Source: JAAFHS01 sp031396505 (GTDB lineage: Bacteria; Pseudomonadota; Alphaproteobacteria; Rhodobacterales; Rhodobacteraceae). Taken from it: DNA of 17,794 nucleotides. Made by a program: the position numbers and the translations under genes. Shown here one piece after another: positions 12,018 through 17,794 of this stretch (positions are counted from its first letter, which is position 1; every line of letters starts with the position of its first letter). The notes below the pieces were generated by a model. That model did no database searches, was not told the origin of the DNA, and was given only the letters and a program-made list of their open reading frames with translations. Location: positions 1-17,794 of the forward strand of contig JANNKX010000083.1 of assembly GCA_031396505.1 (NCBI GenBank), in the 5' to 3' direction.

Positions 12018-14207
12018 TCAAATCGCGGCAGCCTCGTCCCGCGGGTGGGCAAGACGCGGCACGTCTTTGGCCCCGGCGGTGCCGCGCCCGGACAGCGACG
12101 GATTTTCCATGAAGAACCGATGACAGTTGAACGCATCGCCATCGGCAGGCCCCAGATCGCGATGATAGGCACCGCTGGCATCCAGCACCCAGCTTTGCGC
12201 CTCGTCCGCCATATTGGCGGCCATGATCTGCGACATGATCTGGTTCTTGACGGTGGAATTCGTCGCCTCGACCAGCGTTTCGACACGCCGCGTCAGGTTG
12301 CGGCCCATCCAGTCGGCAGACGAAAAGAACACGCGCGCCTTTTTGGCGGGCAGGCCGTGGCCGTTGCCAAAGCAGACGATGCGCGAATGTTCCAGAAAAC
12401 GCCCGACAATGGATTTGACGCGGATGTTTTCGGATAGCCCCGCAATGCCGGGGCGCAGCGCACAGATGCCGCGCACGACAAGGCTGATTTTCACGCCCGC
12501 GTTCGATGCGGCATAAAGGGCGTCGATGATGTCAGGTTCCACCAGAGAGTTGACCTTGACCCAGATTTCGGCCGGGCGACCCGCACGGGCGTGATCGGCC
12601 TCGGCTGCAATCAGTTCCAGAAGGCGGGGTTTGAGGCCCGTTGGCGCGATGGCAAGGTTTTCCAGACCCAGCGGTTCGACGTAACCGGACAGGTAGTTGA
12701 AGACCTTTGTTGCGTCACGCCCCAGGGCCGGATCGCAGGTAAAGAACGAAAGATCGGTATAGATCCGTGCGGTGATGGGGTGATAGTTGCCGGTGCCATA
12801 ATGGGTATAGGTGACGATCTTTTCGCCCTCGCGGCGCACGACTGTGCTGATTTTCGCATGGGTTTTCAGATGCATGAAACCATAGACCACGTGCGCGCCA
12901 GCGCGTTCCAGACGGCGCGACTGCCGGATATTCGCGGCCTCGTCAAAGCGGGCCTTCAATTCCACCAGGGCGGTCACGGATTTGCCCGCCTCGGCCGCTT
13001 CGCACAGCGCCGACACGATCGGGCTGTCCCATGATGTGCGATACAAGGTCTGCTTGATCGCCAGCACATTGGGGTCACGCGCGGACTGTTCCAGAAACCG
13101 GATCACCATGTCAAAGGTTTCATAGGGGTGATGCAGCAGCATGTCTTTCTGGCGGATCGCGGCAAACATATCGCCTTCGTGGTCCTGCACGCGTTCGGGC
13201 ACGCGGGGGGTGAATGCGGGCCAAAGCAGGTCCTTGCGCGAGCTGACAACAAGCTCTTTCAGATCGGCCATGCCCAGCAGGCCACGCAGTTCGACCGTAT
13301 CGGTTTCGGTGACGTGCAACTCTTCCATGATCATCGCGCGCAGATCATCGGGCGCACCTGCCGATATCTTCAGGCGGATCACTTCGCCCCGGCGGCGGCG
13401 TTTCAGCGCCGTCTCAAACTCCCGCACCAGATCTTCGGCCTCATCCTCGACTTCAAGGTCGCTGTCACGCAGCACGCGGAATGTGCAATGGCCCCGGTCG
13501 GTATAACCCGGAAACAGCATGTCCAGATGCAGCAGAAGCAATTCTTCCAGCGGCAAAAAGCGGTGTTCATTCGGCTTCGCAGGCAGGGCCACAAACCGCG
13601 CGATCTGTTGCGGAATGGGCAGCAGCGCCTTGAGGCTGCGATGATCGGTTTCGCGTTCCAGTTCAAGCGCCAGACAAAAGCCGGTGTTCGGGATGAACGG
13701 GAACGGATGTGCCGGGTCAATCGCAAGGGGGGACAGCACGGGAAAGACGCTGCTAAGGAAATGCTCTTCAAGAAACTTCAGATCGCGCACCGTCAGTTTC
13801 GACCGGGTCAGGACGGTGATCCCTTCACCCTCCATCTCGCGTTTCAACTTGTTCAGCGTGGCCTGCTGCGTCAGCATCAGGCGCCGCGCGTCATCGTTGA
13901 TCAGGCGCAACTGTTCGCCCGCCGTGCGGCCATCCTCGGACGGGGTCGTCGTCCCCGACCGATCAAGCGCGCGCAGGCCCGCGACACGGACGGTATAGAA
14001 CTCATCCAGATTGGTGGCCGAGATCGACAAAAAGCGCAGCCGTTCCAGCAGCGGCACAGCGGGGTTCGCCGCCTCATCCAGCACGCGCCAGTTGAAGGCG
14101 AGCCACGACAGTTCGCGATTGAAGAACCGCGCAGGCCCGGTCAATTCGGCTGCGTCGATCACGGTTGGCGCGGGGAACGGCGCCTTGAGGAAATCTGCAT
14201 GTGTCAT
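12018..14207 (-). CDS. ppk1: Polyphosphate kinase 1
   Basis: This enzyme polymerises ATP gamma-phosphate into polyphosphate. With the start chosen here it has 729 residues, the usual Ppk1 length. It opens MTHADFLKAPFPAP, then the N-domain FFNRELSWLAFNWRVL and FLSISATNLDEFYTVRVAG. The catalytic part has THYGTGNYH with His469 as the autophosphorylated histidine position, and FLEHSRIVCFGNG with His607, the second conserved histidine, followed by FSSADWMGRNLTRRVE. The reading frame continues upstream to 14345 (ATGs at 14264 and 14345), but the extra residues lack family character and overlap hdaA. No clear SD precedes 14207, so translation probably relies on coupling to hdaA, whose stop is 46 bases away. 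The 14264 start, which overlaps hdaA by 11 bases, remains possible. Confidence 0.95.
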   Translation of the reverse strand: MTHADFLKAPFPAPTVIDAAELTGPARFFNRELSWLAFNWRVLDEAANPAVPLLERLRFLSISATNLDEFYTVRVAGLRALDRSGTTTPSEDGRTAGEQLRLINDDARRLMLTQQATLNKLKREMEGEGITVLTRSKLTVRDLKFLEEHFLSSVFPVLSPLAIDPAHPFPFIPNTGFCLALELERETDHRSLKALLPIPQQIARFVALPAKPNEHRFLPLEELLLLHLDMLFPGYTDRGHCTFRVLRDSDLEVEDEAEDLVREFETALKRRRRGEVIRLKISAGAPDDLRAMIMEELHVTETDTVELRGLLGMADLKELVVSSRKDLLWPAFTPRVPERVQDHEGDMFAAIRQKDMLLHHPYETFDMVIRFLEQSARDPNVLAIKQTLYRTSWDSPIVSALCEAAEAGKSVTALVELKARFDEAANIRQSRRLERAGAHVVYGFMHLKTHAKISTVVRREGEKIVTYTHYGTGNYHPITARIYTDLSFFTCDPALGRDATKVFNYLSGYVEPLGLENLAIAPTGLKPRLLELIAAEADHARAGRPAEIWVKVNSLVEPDIIDALYAASNAGVKISLVVRGICALRPGIAGLSENIRVKSIVGRFLEHSRIVCFGNGHGLPAKKARVFFSSADWMGRNLTRRVETLVEATNSTVKNQIMSQIMAANMADEAQSWVLDASGAYHRDLGPADGDAFNCHRFFMENPSLSGRGTAGAKDVPRLAHPRDEAAAI

Positions 14208-14253
14208 ATCAGGTGGGGTAGCATCGCTTGTGTGACGGTTTGGTGACAGTGGA

Positions 14254-14946
14254 TCATGGATCATCCTGTTCGGCCAGATATTCCGCAGCCAAGGCGCGCG
14301 TGACGGGGCGGCCCTGTGCCAGCGCGCGCGCATCAAGGGCGGCAACCAGCACTGCGGCGGCGTGCAAGGACCGGTTCATGCGCGGGATAAGATAGGCAAT
14401 CAGGTTGGGTGGCACGGCGATCTGGCGGTCGGTGAACAGTTTCACCAGCACGGCGGCCAGCAACGCATCATCGGGTGCCGCGATCCGGGTGATGGCGATC
14501 GCCTGCATCCGGCTGACAAGATCGGGCAGCGCAAGCGGCCAGTCGCGTGGCGGCGATTGCGCGGTCAGCAACAGCGGCATCCGTCCCTGCATCAGGTTAT
14601 GCAGGTGAAACAGGGCGGCCTCTGCCGCGCGCGGCAGCGTATCGGCATCCTCAATCACGACAGGGCCTGCGGCAATGCTGGGCAAATCCTGTGTCTCAAG
14701 GTCGGTCGCCGCGATCAGCCTTGCACCCTGCTCGGTCGCCCACAGATGCGCAAGATGGGTTTTGCCCGATCCCGCCGGACCAAGCAGGATCATGCGCGCA
14801 GCGGGCCAGCCCGCCGTGGTGGCAAGCGCCGTCAGGGCCGTGGCATTGGACGGTGCGGCAAAGAAATCGGCCCGCAGATAAGCCGTTCGCACAGGCAGAT
14901 CAAAGGCAAGCTGGCCCTGTGTCGCGCCCGGTGATTTTGCGCGCAT
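14254..14946 (-). CDS. hdaA: DnaA regulatory inactivator HdaA
   Basis: This is a 230-residue DnaA-related AAA+ protein without the DNA-binding C-terminal domain of DnaA. In alphaproteobacteria HdaA acts with the beta clamp to make DnaA hydrolyse ATP and so prevents over-initiation. Near the N-terminus is QLAFDLP (Gln12-Pro18), a clamp-binding motif like the QLSLPL of E. coli Hda. Walker A is GPAGSGKTH (56-64). The Walker B region VVIEDAD is present, and an Arg-finger-type helix is expected in LVSRMQAI. The frame is open upstream to 15231, but that part overlaps the permease and is not protein-like. I start it at 14946, where the permease TGA and this ATG share one base (TGATG), with AGGA just before. 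Confidence 0.93.
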   Translation of the reverse strand: MRAKSPGATQGQLAFDLPVRTAYLRADFFAAPSNATALTALATTAGWPAARMILLGPAGSGKTHLAHLWATEQGARLIAATDLETQDLPSIAAGPVVIEDADTLPRAAEAALFHLHNLMQGRMPLLLTAQSPPRDWPLALPDLVSRMQAIAITRIAAPDDALLAAVLVKLFTDRQIAVPPNLIAYLIPRMNRSLHAAAVLVAALDARALAQGRPVTRALAAEYLAEQDDP

Positions 14947-16025
14947 CAATCCTGTGCCTCGGCGTCGTCCTTGCGCGACAGGCCCTGATACAACAGACTG
15001 TCCTGATAGCGACCGATCGCAAATCGCGTGATCACACCAATGGCTGCCGCCACCGGCACCGCCACGAGCATGCCGACAAAGCCAAACATCGACCCGAACA
15101 CCGACAGCGCAAACAGCAGCCAGACCGGGTGCAGGCCAACCGATTGGCCAACCAGCTTTGGCGTCAGGATATTGCCTTCGACGAACTGACCGATCGCAAA
15201 AATCGCCGCGATGATGCCAATCGACAACCAATCGCCCCAGAACTGAAACAGCGCAAGCCCGATGGCCAATGTGCCACCGACCAATGATCCGACGTAGGGA
15301 ATAAACGTGATCGCCCCGGCAATGGCCCCCACAATCATGCCGTATTGCAGCCCCGCGATCATCAGCGCAACCGAATAGAATGTCCCAAGGATCAGGCAGA
15401 CCGACACCTGGCCCCGCACAAAGCCCGCGATCACCGCGTTGATATCGGCGGCAATGCTGCGCACCACGGGCGCATGATCGCGCGGGATCAGGCTGTCGAT
15501 GCGGGCTGTCATCTTGTCCCAGTCCAGCAGCAAATAGAATGTCACCACCGGCACTACGACAATGAAGATCACCGCGCCAAGGATGCTCAACGCGGATGAC
15601 AACACCCCGTTTGCCAGTTCCGCGCCGCGCGACTGGATCTCGGACGCGATCTGGGCAAGGGTCTGGCGCGCCGTCGACGTGCTGTCAGACAATTCGGGAA
15701 ACCGTTCAAGCAAAAACGCCTGCATGCGTTCGGCAATCTGGGGCGCGGTGTTCACAAGCGCCGTCAGCTGCGAAATCAGCGATGGAATGATTGACAGCAC
15801 AATCAGCACGACCAGCAGTAGCGCGATCACGGTGATCACCGTCGTTGCCATGACGCGCGACAGACCAAGGCGCTGCAGGCGGTCGGCCACGGGATCAAGG
15901 AAATAGGCCAGTGCGCCGCCCACCATGAAAGGCAGGATCACGTCGCCCATCAGATACAGGATGGCAAGGAACAGCAGTGCGGCCGCGCCCCAGTATTTCG
16001 CCTGTTCGCGCAGTGGCAAGGCCAT
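14946..16025 (-). CDS. AI-2E transporter family (PerM-like) membrane protein
   Basis: This 359-residue inner-membrane protein belongs to the AI-2E/PerM family, which is usually an eight-helix permease or antiporter-like protein with no firm substrate. Hydrophobic segments are easy to see: AALLFLAILYLMGDVILPFM, MATTVITVIALLLVVLIVLS, AVIFIVVVPVVTFYLLLDW, VCLILGTFYSVALMIAGL, GMIVGAIAGAITFIPYVGSL, and the last VWLLFALSVFGSMFGFVGM. IPYVGSLVGG and the closing FGFVGMLVAVPVAA are family hallmarks. I start at 16025 because it has a clear SD (GGGAG, 7 bases away); an in-frame ATG 21 bases upstream at 16046 has none. It overlaps hdaA by one base. The permease-hdaA-ppk-ppx order recurs in alphaproteobacteria. 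Confidence 0.92.
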   Translation of the reverse strand: MALPLREQAKYWGAAALLFLAILYLMGDVILPFMVGGALAYFLDPVADRLQRLGLSRVMATTVITVIALLLVVLIVLSIIPSLISQLTALVNTAPQIAERMQAFLLERFPELSDSTSTARQTLAQIASEIQSRGAELANGVLSSALSILGAVIFIVVVPVVTFYLLLDWDKMTARIDSLIPRDHAPVVRSIAADINAVIAGFVRGQVSVCLILGTFYSVALMIAGLQYGMIVGAIAGAITFIPYVGSLVGGTLAIGLALFQFWGDWLSIGIIAAIFAIGQFVEGNILTPKLVGQSVGLHPVWLLFALSVFGSMFGFVGMLVAVPVAAAIGVITRFAIGRYQDSLLYQGLSRKDDAEAQD

Positions 16026-16141
16026 ATGCCGCTCCCTTCTTATCATCCGTGATCATATCACCCTTCGGACACCTGCTTGCAAGGGGTGGGGATGTGGCAG
16101 GGGTCGCAGAGGCGCGCAGGCCATGGAAAACCCGTCAGGTT

Positions 16142-16173
16142 GGCCCGGATGCGTGTTGTGGTGCATCCGGGCC
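16142..16173. repeat. Perfect 11-bp GC-rich inverted repeat
   Basis: GGCCCGGATGC (16142-16152) pairs with GCATCCGGGCC (16163-16173) around a 10-base loop. It lies between the fasciclin and permease genes, upstream of the permease. On the minus strand it could end the fasciclin transcript; GGGTTTT follows about ten bases later but no clean T-tract. Confidence 0.6.
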
Positions 16174-16185
16174 GTTGTCGGTGCC

Positions 16186-16304
16186 CTAAAGCGTGTCGTG
16201 CGCAATCGGGTTCAGCCGACTGCGCACGACATGCGGGCAGGCACGGGTGGTTCTTGTCTTGGATCACCTTCAATCTGCATCAGATTGAAGGTGTTCCGCT
16301 TTAG
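16186..16304. repeat. REP-like palindrome doublet with CTAAAGCG inverted ends
   Basis: This 119-bp segment starts with CTAAAGCG (16186-16193) and ends with its exact complement CGCTTTAG (16297-16304). Inside the left end is a long hairpin: TGTCGTGCGCA (16194-16204) with TGCGCACGACA (16221-16231), extended inward by TCGG/CCGA. Inside the right end is a perfect 13-bp hairpin: CACCTTCAATCTG (16265-16277) with CAGATTGAAGGTG (16281-16293), 3-base loop. Each half therefore reads CTAAAGCG plus palindrome, in opposite orientation, as in paired REP/BIME units. The right end overlaps the 3' end of the fasciclin gene, and its TAA is the stop codon. Multi-copy status cannot be shown from one window. Confidence 0.6.
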
Positions 16305-16804
16305 TGGCAGGCGGGCCGTGTACCGGGCAGCAACACCTTGTCGATCACATGGATCACGCCGTTGTCGGCCACGATATCCGCGATGATGACAGTCGCCATC
16401 TCGCCCGTGCCGTCGGCGATGGTCACACCTGATGCGCCCGCCGTGATGCACAGACGCTGCGATGTCAGCAGCGGCTTGAAGTAGTTCGATCCGGCCGGAA
16501 TGGCGGCGGCGGGCAGGTTGCGGTCATCGACATGATACAGCAGCACGTCCGTCAACTGCCCCTTGTTTTCCGGTTTCAGCAGCGTGTCCACCGTGCCTGC
16601 GGGCAAGGCGGCAAAGGCGTCATTCACTGGTGCAAACACCGTGAACGGGCCGGGGCCGGACAGCGTTTCGGCCAACCCAGCGGCTGTCACGGCCGCAACA
16701 AGGGTGGAGAAACGTGCGTCGGCAGCGGCAATTTCAACAATATTGTCGGCATGGGCAAACGTGGTGGAAACGGCCAAGGCGGCCAGAGCAAATTTGATCT
16801 TCAT
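16301..16804 (-). CDS. Secreted fasciclin (FAS1)-domain protein
   Basis: This 167-residue protein has a signal peptide (MKIKFALAALAVSTTFAHA) and one FAS1 domain. The H1 motif is GPFTVFAPVNDAFAALP, the middle has VLLYHVDDRNLPA, and the H2 motif is NGVIHVIDKVLLP close to the end. FAS1 proteins mediate adhesion or surface interactions; this one should be periplasmic or secreted. I start at 16804, which has an SD (GGGGAC, 6 bases away) and puts the signal peptide first, rather than at an upstream ATG at 16828. The last residues GTRPACH follow the usual FAS1 end, and the TAA stop lies within a CTAAAGCG repeat end, so the native C-terminus may have been changed by repeat insertion. Confidence 0.9.
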   Translation of the reverse strand: MKIKFALAALAVSTTFAHADNIVEIAAADARFSTLVAAVTAAGLAETLSGPGPFTVFAPVNDAFAALPAGTVDTLLKPENKGQLTDVLLYHVDDRNLPAAAIPAGSNYFKPLLTSQRLCITAGASGVTIADGTGEMATVIIADIVADNGVIHVIDKVLLPGTRPACH

Positions 16805-17037
16805 CGGTTGTCCCCGTTGATGTGACACGGCGTAAGTACTGTGTCGAAAGCGCTTACGTGGGGGCAGGCGGGGTTGGATTGCGGTATTGCGGTGCGATGA
16901 CGGAACGGTGATGCGGCGTGATCGGGCGGTGGCGAAAGCGCGATTGCGCGGCGCGGGCCTCCCCCGGCAATCCGATGTCTGCCAGTGCCTGTCACACGCG
17001 GTGTTGCGGTGCCGCTGATCAAAGTCTCAGACGACAA

Positions 17038-17050
17038 CGGACGACGTCCG
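17038..17050. repeat. 13-bp palindrome, possible operator
   Basis: CGGACG (17038-17043), one base, then CGTCCG (17045-17050) forms a perfect interrupted palindrome in the divergent intergenic region. A dimeric regulator could bind it; nothing identifies the regulator. Confidence 0.3.
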
Positions 17051-17103
17051 AACCGTCCGCTTTGGGCCCATCGCGGTGATCCACCAATCGTGGCTATAAG
17101 TCG

Positions 17104-17120
17104 TGGTCGGCCAACGACCA
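17104..17120. repeat. 17-bp inverted repeat after a TATAAG box
   Basis: TGGTCG (17104-17109) and CGACCA (17115-17120) flank GCCAA. The repeat starts 3 bases after TATAAG (17095-17100), where a transcript from that box would begin, so it would be a good position for a repressor site if the box is a real -10. Confidence 0.28.
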
Positions 17121-17313
17121 ATGATCAATAACCACTACTCGTTTCGCGCGATCGTCGCTACGCGATCTTCTGTAAATGAGCGTCGTCTTTTTAACGCGCG
17201 ATCTCGTGCACCGTCGCGAAGGCCGAAGCCTGCAACCATTGACGCGCGTTGGCATGAAGCACCATACCGTGGCGGGGGCTGCTGATTCGCGCAGCCGATA
17301 ACTGGAGGCTCAT

Positions 17314-17794
17314 GTGAGTAAAATTAACAGAGACCTTGTCCGATGGAGTGACAACGCGCTGCAAAGAGCCGTGGATGCGGCAGGCATCGCGATGTGGTCA
17401 TGGAATGTTGACACTGACGCGCTCGACATGGACGAACGCGGCTTTGAACTATGGGATGTCGCGCTGGATGAGCATCTGACCTTTGAGCATCTATCAGAGA
17501 AAATTCACCCCGCAGACCGTGATCGGGTGCGGGCTGCCTTTTTCGCAACCCGCGCCGTCGTGGGCCCATATGAGATCGATTTTCGGACGTTGATCGGCGA
17601 AAGGGTGCGCTGGATCTCGGCGCGAGGTCGCGGAAGTGATGAAGATATCGTCAAGCGGACCATGCTTGGGGTGTTTCTCGATGTCACCGGACGCAAGCAG
17701 GCCGAGGAAAGCAACGAACTTCTTGCTGGTGAAATGAGCCACCGGGTGAAGAACCTTCTTGCGATTGCATCCGGGCTCGCCCGGATCACATCGC
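17314..17794 (+). CDS. PAS-domain sensor histidine kinase, HWE/HisKA_2 type (5' part)
   Basis: The first 160 codons of a sensor kinase are in the window; the rest lies beyond the edge. It starts with GTG at 17314 behind a strong SD (GGAGG, 17304-17308); the ATG two bases earlier is followed at once by TGA and cannot be used. Residues about 15-130 form a PAS_3-like sensor domain (AAGIAMWSWNVDTD, IHPADRDRVRAAF, YEIDFRTLIGERVRWISARG, LGVFLDVTGRKQAEE). The next block LLAGEMSHRVKNLLAIASG carries the phospho-acceptor His143 in the HRVKN context of HisKA_2/HWE kinases. There is no membrane segment, so it senses a cytoplasmic signal, perhaps light, redox or a small ligand, which the sequence does not settle. 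The ATP-binding domain is not visible. Confidence 0.9.
   Translation, partial: MSKINRDLVRWSDNALQRAVDAAGIAMWSWNVDTDALDMDERGFELWDVALDEHLTFEHLSEKIHPADRDRVRAAFFATRAVVGPYEIDFRTLIGERVRWISARGRGSDEDIVKRTMLGVFLDVTGRKQAEESNELLAGEMSHRVKNLLAIASGLARITS

Larger units (their letters stand above)
16805..17313. other. 509-base intergenic region between divergent fasciclin and sensor kinase genes
   Basis: No coding frame here looks like protein. It must hold the promoters of both divergent genes, but I see no convincing -35/-10 pair. Features present are an imperfect inverted repeat CGTAAG/CTTACG (16831-16836 with 16853-16858) about 30 bases before the fasciclin start; a palindrome CGGACG-A-CGTCCG (17038-17050); TATAAG (17095-17100), a 5/6 match to a -10 box without a good -35; and TGGTCG/CGACCA (17104-17120) right after it. 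TTGACG at 17239-17244 lies nearer the kinase but lacks a -10. The function of the palindromes is unknown. Confidence 0.4.

Noticed and set aside
13128..14246. A 372-codon + strand frame opposite ppk1
   Set aside because: It is antisense to ppk1, with no domain and low-complexity Gln/Arg content.
14208..14345. N-terminal extension of ppk1
   Set aside because: The extra 46 residues lack family similarity and overlap hdaA; the chosen start gives the usual Ppk1 length, although 14264 cannot be fully excluded.
14947..15231. N-terminal extension of hdaA
   Set aside because: It overlaps the permease coding region, has Cys/Trp/Gly-rich shadow composition, and the TGATG start matches normal Hda length.
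16801..17121. A 106-codon minus-strand frame upstream of the fasciclin gene
   Set aside because: Arg/Pro/His-rich random-looking sequence that overlaps the fasciclin start and SD.
17103..17285. A 60-codon + strand frame ahead of the sensor kinase
   Set aside because: No SD, no domain and an Arg-rich composition; more likely leader or intergenic sequence.

Overview
This window looks like ordinary chromosome of a marine-type alphaproteobacterium in the Rhodobacterales (Roseobacter/Rhodobacter relatives). The reasons are the moderately high GC, the protein families and their order (a propionyl-CoA carboxylase locus with small exported proteins set into it; an AI-2E-type permease, hdaA, ppk1, ppx run), and small proteins of types I associate with that order. 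I see no insertion sequence, phage gene, tRNA, rRNA or CRISPR array. Species cannot be fixed from this sequence alone.

Region 1 (1-7552, mainly + strand) is the propionyl-CoA to succinyl-CoA module. It holds the 3' part of pccB, a DUF6497-like small protein, a 46-residue lipoprotein, a 129-residue protein of unknown function, a glycine-zipper lipoprotein, pccA, and methylmalonyl-CoA mutase. One DUF4174 gene sits on the opposite strand between pccA and the mutase. Carboxylase and mutase together feed propionyl-CoA (odd-chain and branched substrates, possibly DMSP-derived carbon) into the TCA cycle. No epimerase gene is in the window. Three good intrinsic terminators (about 1734-1772, 2356-2387 and 2746-2783) cut the small-gene stretch into separate transcription units.

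Region 2 (7632-9671, - strand) is a three-gene cluster: a TerB plus J-domain protein, an endonuclease/exonuclease/phosphatase-fold protein fused to it stop-to-start (TGAATG), and a small exported protein. The first and last genes have no Shine-Dalgarno sequence. Each instead has a sigma70-like promoter placed so that transcription would start at the ATG, suggesting leaderless mRNAs.

Region 3 (9736-16025, - strand) is a tightly coupled operon-like run: AI-2E-family membrane protein, hdaA (DnaA regulator), ppk1 (polyphosphate synthesis), ppx (polyphosphate breakdown) and a glyoxalase-like VOC protein. Neighbouring genes share TGATG or TAATG junctions. It ties replication-initiation control to polyphosphate turnover.

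Region 4 (16026-17794) holds a secreted fasciclin-domain protein and the start of a PAS plus HWE/HisKA_2-type sensor kinase on the + strand that begins with GTG and runs off the window. Between the permease and fasciclin genes lie three strong hairpins. Two of them form a 119-bp REP-like doublet bounded by inverted CTAAAGCG ends, and one of those ends supplies the fasciclin stop codon.
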